Part shown: positions 31,237 to 33,005 of the stretch, one piece after another
Numbering within the stretch: position 1 is the first letter of the stretch
How the letters are laid out: each line of letters begins with the position of its first letter
Assembly (NCBI GenBank): GCA_021820485.1
Contig: JAKADO010000032.1
Location: 1-33,005 of the forward strand
Direction: 5' to 3'
Length of the DNA stretch: 33,005 nucleotides
Origin: Bacillota bacterium
GTDB taxonomy: Bacteria > Bacillota > Sulfobacillia > Sulfobacillales > Sulfobacillaceae
Notes under the pieces: generated by a model
The model's database searches: none
Seen by the model: the letters and a program-made list of their open reading frames with translations, nothing else
What the model was told of the DNA's origin: nothing
Made by a program: the position numbers and the translations under genes

Positions 31237-31407
31237 GAAGCTTTCATGCGAATGACCCGGTAGAATGGCGCTTCGTTGCGCTGCGTAAATCTCATCTAAA
31301 GCGATCGGGTTCAGGGAAGGTCACGATACAATGCAATGAGATAGTGCGGTGGAGAGTCCATGACGCGTGTCCATCGCCCAACGGGATGTTTAAGGAGGCC
31401 ACGCCAG

Positions 31408-33005
31408 GTGCTCGATCAGCCCCGACAGAGGCACGGGGTGAACCGTATGCGGCTTGTGTATCTTCTTGCAACGGTCGTCAGTCTCTATAGTCTCATCCGG
31501 CCCCTGCCTCCTCACGCCTGGCTGGAGGCCGCGGTGTTTGCGGCCGCGAGTGCGGTCCTCATTTTTGGACGCCTTAACCCAGCCACCCGGCTCTTGGTGG
31601 GATTCATCGGCAGCTTGGCTCTCGCCCTAGGGGCCTCTCGGATGCCCTTCACGTCACTCCTGCTGGTATCCTACAGTGCGCTGTTCGTGGTCTCGTTCAC
31701 CGTTCCCACGTGGCTCTCTCCGGCCCTCTTGACCGGGGTGTTCGTGGGGTTCGCCATCCGACTGCCGGTCTCCGGGGACATTCGGGCGGGGGTGATGCTG
31801 GGCATTGCGATGGCGGGACTCACCTTCGGCATTCTGGCTAACCAGCAGAAACGATTTGAGCGCGAGCGGCGCAACCTTTATACCACCAGCGGCGAACTCT
31901 CACAGAGTCTGCGGCAAGTGGAATACTTGGCATTTCATGATGCTTTGACGGGCCTTCCGAACCGCCGGCTTCTGACTACGCGATTGGAGCAGAGCTTGAT
32001 GCAGGCGGAGGAGTCGGGCCATGCCGTCGCGGTGGTGTTTATTGACTTGGACAGGTTCAAGTCGGTCAACGATGCGGAGGGCCACACCTTTGGGGATCGT
32101 CTCTTGAAGGCGGTGGCTGTCTGCATCAACCGGTCGCTTGCGACCGGAGATGTTTTAGGCCGCCAGGGGGGCGATGAATTCATTTTGGTCATGGCTCCCG
32201 TGGACAGTGGTGACGAGGTGCGAGAGCGTTTGGAGCGCATCCGGCGGAAGATGTCCGATGGGGTGGAGCTGGACGACCAGAAAATCTTTGCTACTGCCAG
32301 CTTTGGAGCGGCGCTCTTTCCGCACGACGGGCGGACCGCGGACGAACTGCTGCGCCATGCGGATGCCGCCCTGTACCGAGCCAAGGAACAAGGCAGAAAC
32401 CGGGTGGCGTTTTTCAGTCCCGAGCTGCAGAGCGCGGCCGCCAATGCGCTGTATATGGATTCGGCGCTGCGCCGAGCGTTGGCGGAATCTCAATTTTCTC
32501 TGCGGTATCAGCCGCAGGTCGATATCTTAACGGGCCGCATGGTGGGATTGGAAGCCCTGCTGCGTTGGGAGTTGGGGACAGGCGAGACCCTCATGCCGGC
32601 CGAATTTCTGCCTGAGGCGCAGAAGCTGGGCCTTATGGATGCGATTGACGATTGGGTGCTGGAGAGGGCCGTCGGCGAGGTGAGCGCGCTTTCTTGGTGG
32701 CGGCATCAACCGGTCACGCTTGCCATTAATGTGTCCGCCACACGCTTTGACTCGCCCGATTTTACCCACGATTTGCTGCGCGTTTTGAAACAGTACGGGA
32801 TGCCGCCCGAACGCATCGAACTTGAGATTACGGAATCCATGATGTCGCGGGACACGGAGGTTGCGGTCTCGCGGTTGCGGGAGATTCGGCGCTATGGCAT
32901 TGGCGTGGCCATCGATGACTTTGGCGTGGGGTATTCCTCACTCAACTACTTGCGCCATTTGCCCGTCACGCGAATCAAAATTGACCGCGGATTTGTCAGC
33001 GATCT
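31408..33005 (+). CDS. Membrane GGDEF-EAL cyclic-di-GMP protein (3' end outside window)
   Basis: The start is GTG 31408, 9 bases after AAGGAGG (31392-31398). The first 150 residues hold about five membrane helices, followed by a short helical linker (QQKRFERERRNLYTTSGELSQSL). A GGDEF domain follows (LAFHDALTGLPNRR, DLDRFKSVND, RQGGDEFIL with GGDEF at 254-258), then an EAL domain (LEALLRWE with EAL at 382-384, NVSATRF, ELEITESM, IDDFGVGYSSLNYL at 502-515, KIDRGFV). All motifs visible are intact, so both synthesis and breakdown of c-di-GMP are possible. The inhibitory site expected before GGDEF (RxxD) reads ATGD and is missing. The end of the EAL domain, including late catalytic residues, lies beyond the window. 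Confidence 0.93.
   Translation, partial: MLDQPRQRHGVNRMRLVYLLATVVSLYSLIRPLPPHAWLEAAVFAAASAVLIFGRLNPATRLLVGFIGSLALALGASRMPFTSLLLVSYSALFVVSFTVPTWLSPALLTGVFVGFAIRLPVSGDIRAGVMLGIAMAGLTFGILANQQKRFERERRNLYTTSGELSQSLRQVEYLAFHDALTGLPNRRLLTTRLEQSLMQAEESGHAVAVVFIDLDRFKSVNDAEGHTFGDRLLKAVAVCINRSLATGDVLGRQGGDEFILVMAPVDSGDEVRERLERIRRKMSDGVELDDQKIFATASFGAALFPHDGRTADELLRHADAALYRAKEQGRNRVAFFSPELQSAAANALYMDSALRRALAESQFSLRYQPQVDILTGRMVGLEALLRWELGTGETLMPAEFLPEAQKLGLMDAIDDWVLERAVGEVSALSWWRHQPVTLAINVSATRFDSPDFTHDLLRVLKQYGMPPERIELEITESMMSRDTEVAVSRLREIRRYGIGVAIDDFGVGYSSLNYLRHLPVTRIKIDRGFVSD

Noticed and set aside
31204-31331. Two TACAAT boxes upstream of the GGDEF-EAL gene
   Set aside because: Neither has a recognisable -35 at 16-18 bases or a TGn extension; chance matches are easy in this AT-richer gap.
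1-33005. CRISPR arrays, insertion sequences, phage genes, rRNA, riboswitches and T-boxes
   Set aside because: No regularly spaced repeats, transposase or integrase motifs, or recognisable structured leader were seen in any gap; all gaps are under 300 bases and mostly hold promoters or terminators.

Overview
The window looks like a chromosomal segment of a GC-rich, endospore-forming member of the Bacillota. Evidence for this is spoIVA, an alpha/beta-type small acid-soluble spore protein, Shine-Dalgarno sites of the GGAGG type, frequent GTG/TTG starts and Bacillus-type SpeH and Der. The protein style (archaeal/Thermotoga-like S-adenosylhomocysteine hydrolase, many Ala/Gly/Val codons) suggests a thermophile of the Sulfobacillus/Thermaerobacter kind. 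That placement is an inference, not something the sequence proves. No phage, insertion sequence, transposase or CRISPR array is visible.

Layout. (1) 1-4060: the end of an unidentified membrane protein, the ribosome-assembly GTPase gene der, a divergent yceI-like gene with an operator-like promoter, and the spore-coat ATPase gene spoIVA. Bidirectional terminators close der/yceI and spoIVA/transporter. (2) 4065-12260, all minus strand: a peptide/nickel-type ABC uptake locus with three lipoprotein binding proteins, two near-identical DppB-type permeases and one DppC-type permease, but no ATPase gene. (3) 12306-13413: a tRNA-Pro(GGG) with promoter and terminator, then a CorA-type Mg2+ channel. 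(4) 13548-22671, plus strand, tightly packed: a putrescine-type aminotransferase, an SRPBCC protein and an FAH-family enzyme. A strong promoter follows, then speH, ndk, a membrane-anchored metallophosphoesterase, an MTA/MTI phosphorylase, an S-adenosyl/inosylhomocysteine hydrolase, an MTA/SAH deaminase, a hot-dog thioesterase and a PHP phosphoesterase. (5) 22668-31153: a small unknown protein, an exonuclease-DinG helicase fusion with iron-sulfur cysteines, surE, a spore SASP, a small membrane protein, a LysM protein ending in what looks like a catalytically dead NodB domain, an aminopeptidase C and a ketopantoate reductase. (6) 31408-end: a membrane GGDEF-EAL protein cut by the window edge.

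How the genes work together. The most coherent unit is 16115-21206. SpeH makes decarboxylated AdoMet for polyamine synthesis, which releases methylthioadenosine (MTA), while methyl transfer releases S-adenosylhomocysteine (SAH). The neighbouring deaminase can convert both to inosine forms. The phosphorylase carries an Asn where adenine-specific MTA phosphorylases carry Asp, and the hydrolase is of the short-tailed archaeal/Thermotoga type. Together these suggest a deaminate-first (methylthioinosine / S-inosylhomocysteine) salvage route.

Other points worth attention are the dead NodB domain, the DinG with both exonuclease motifs and an intact 4-Cys cluster, a shared upstream element in front of two binding-protein genes, and several unexplained palindromes and tandem repeats in intergenic regions.
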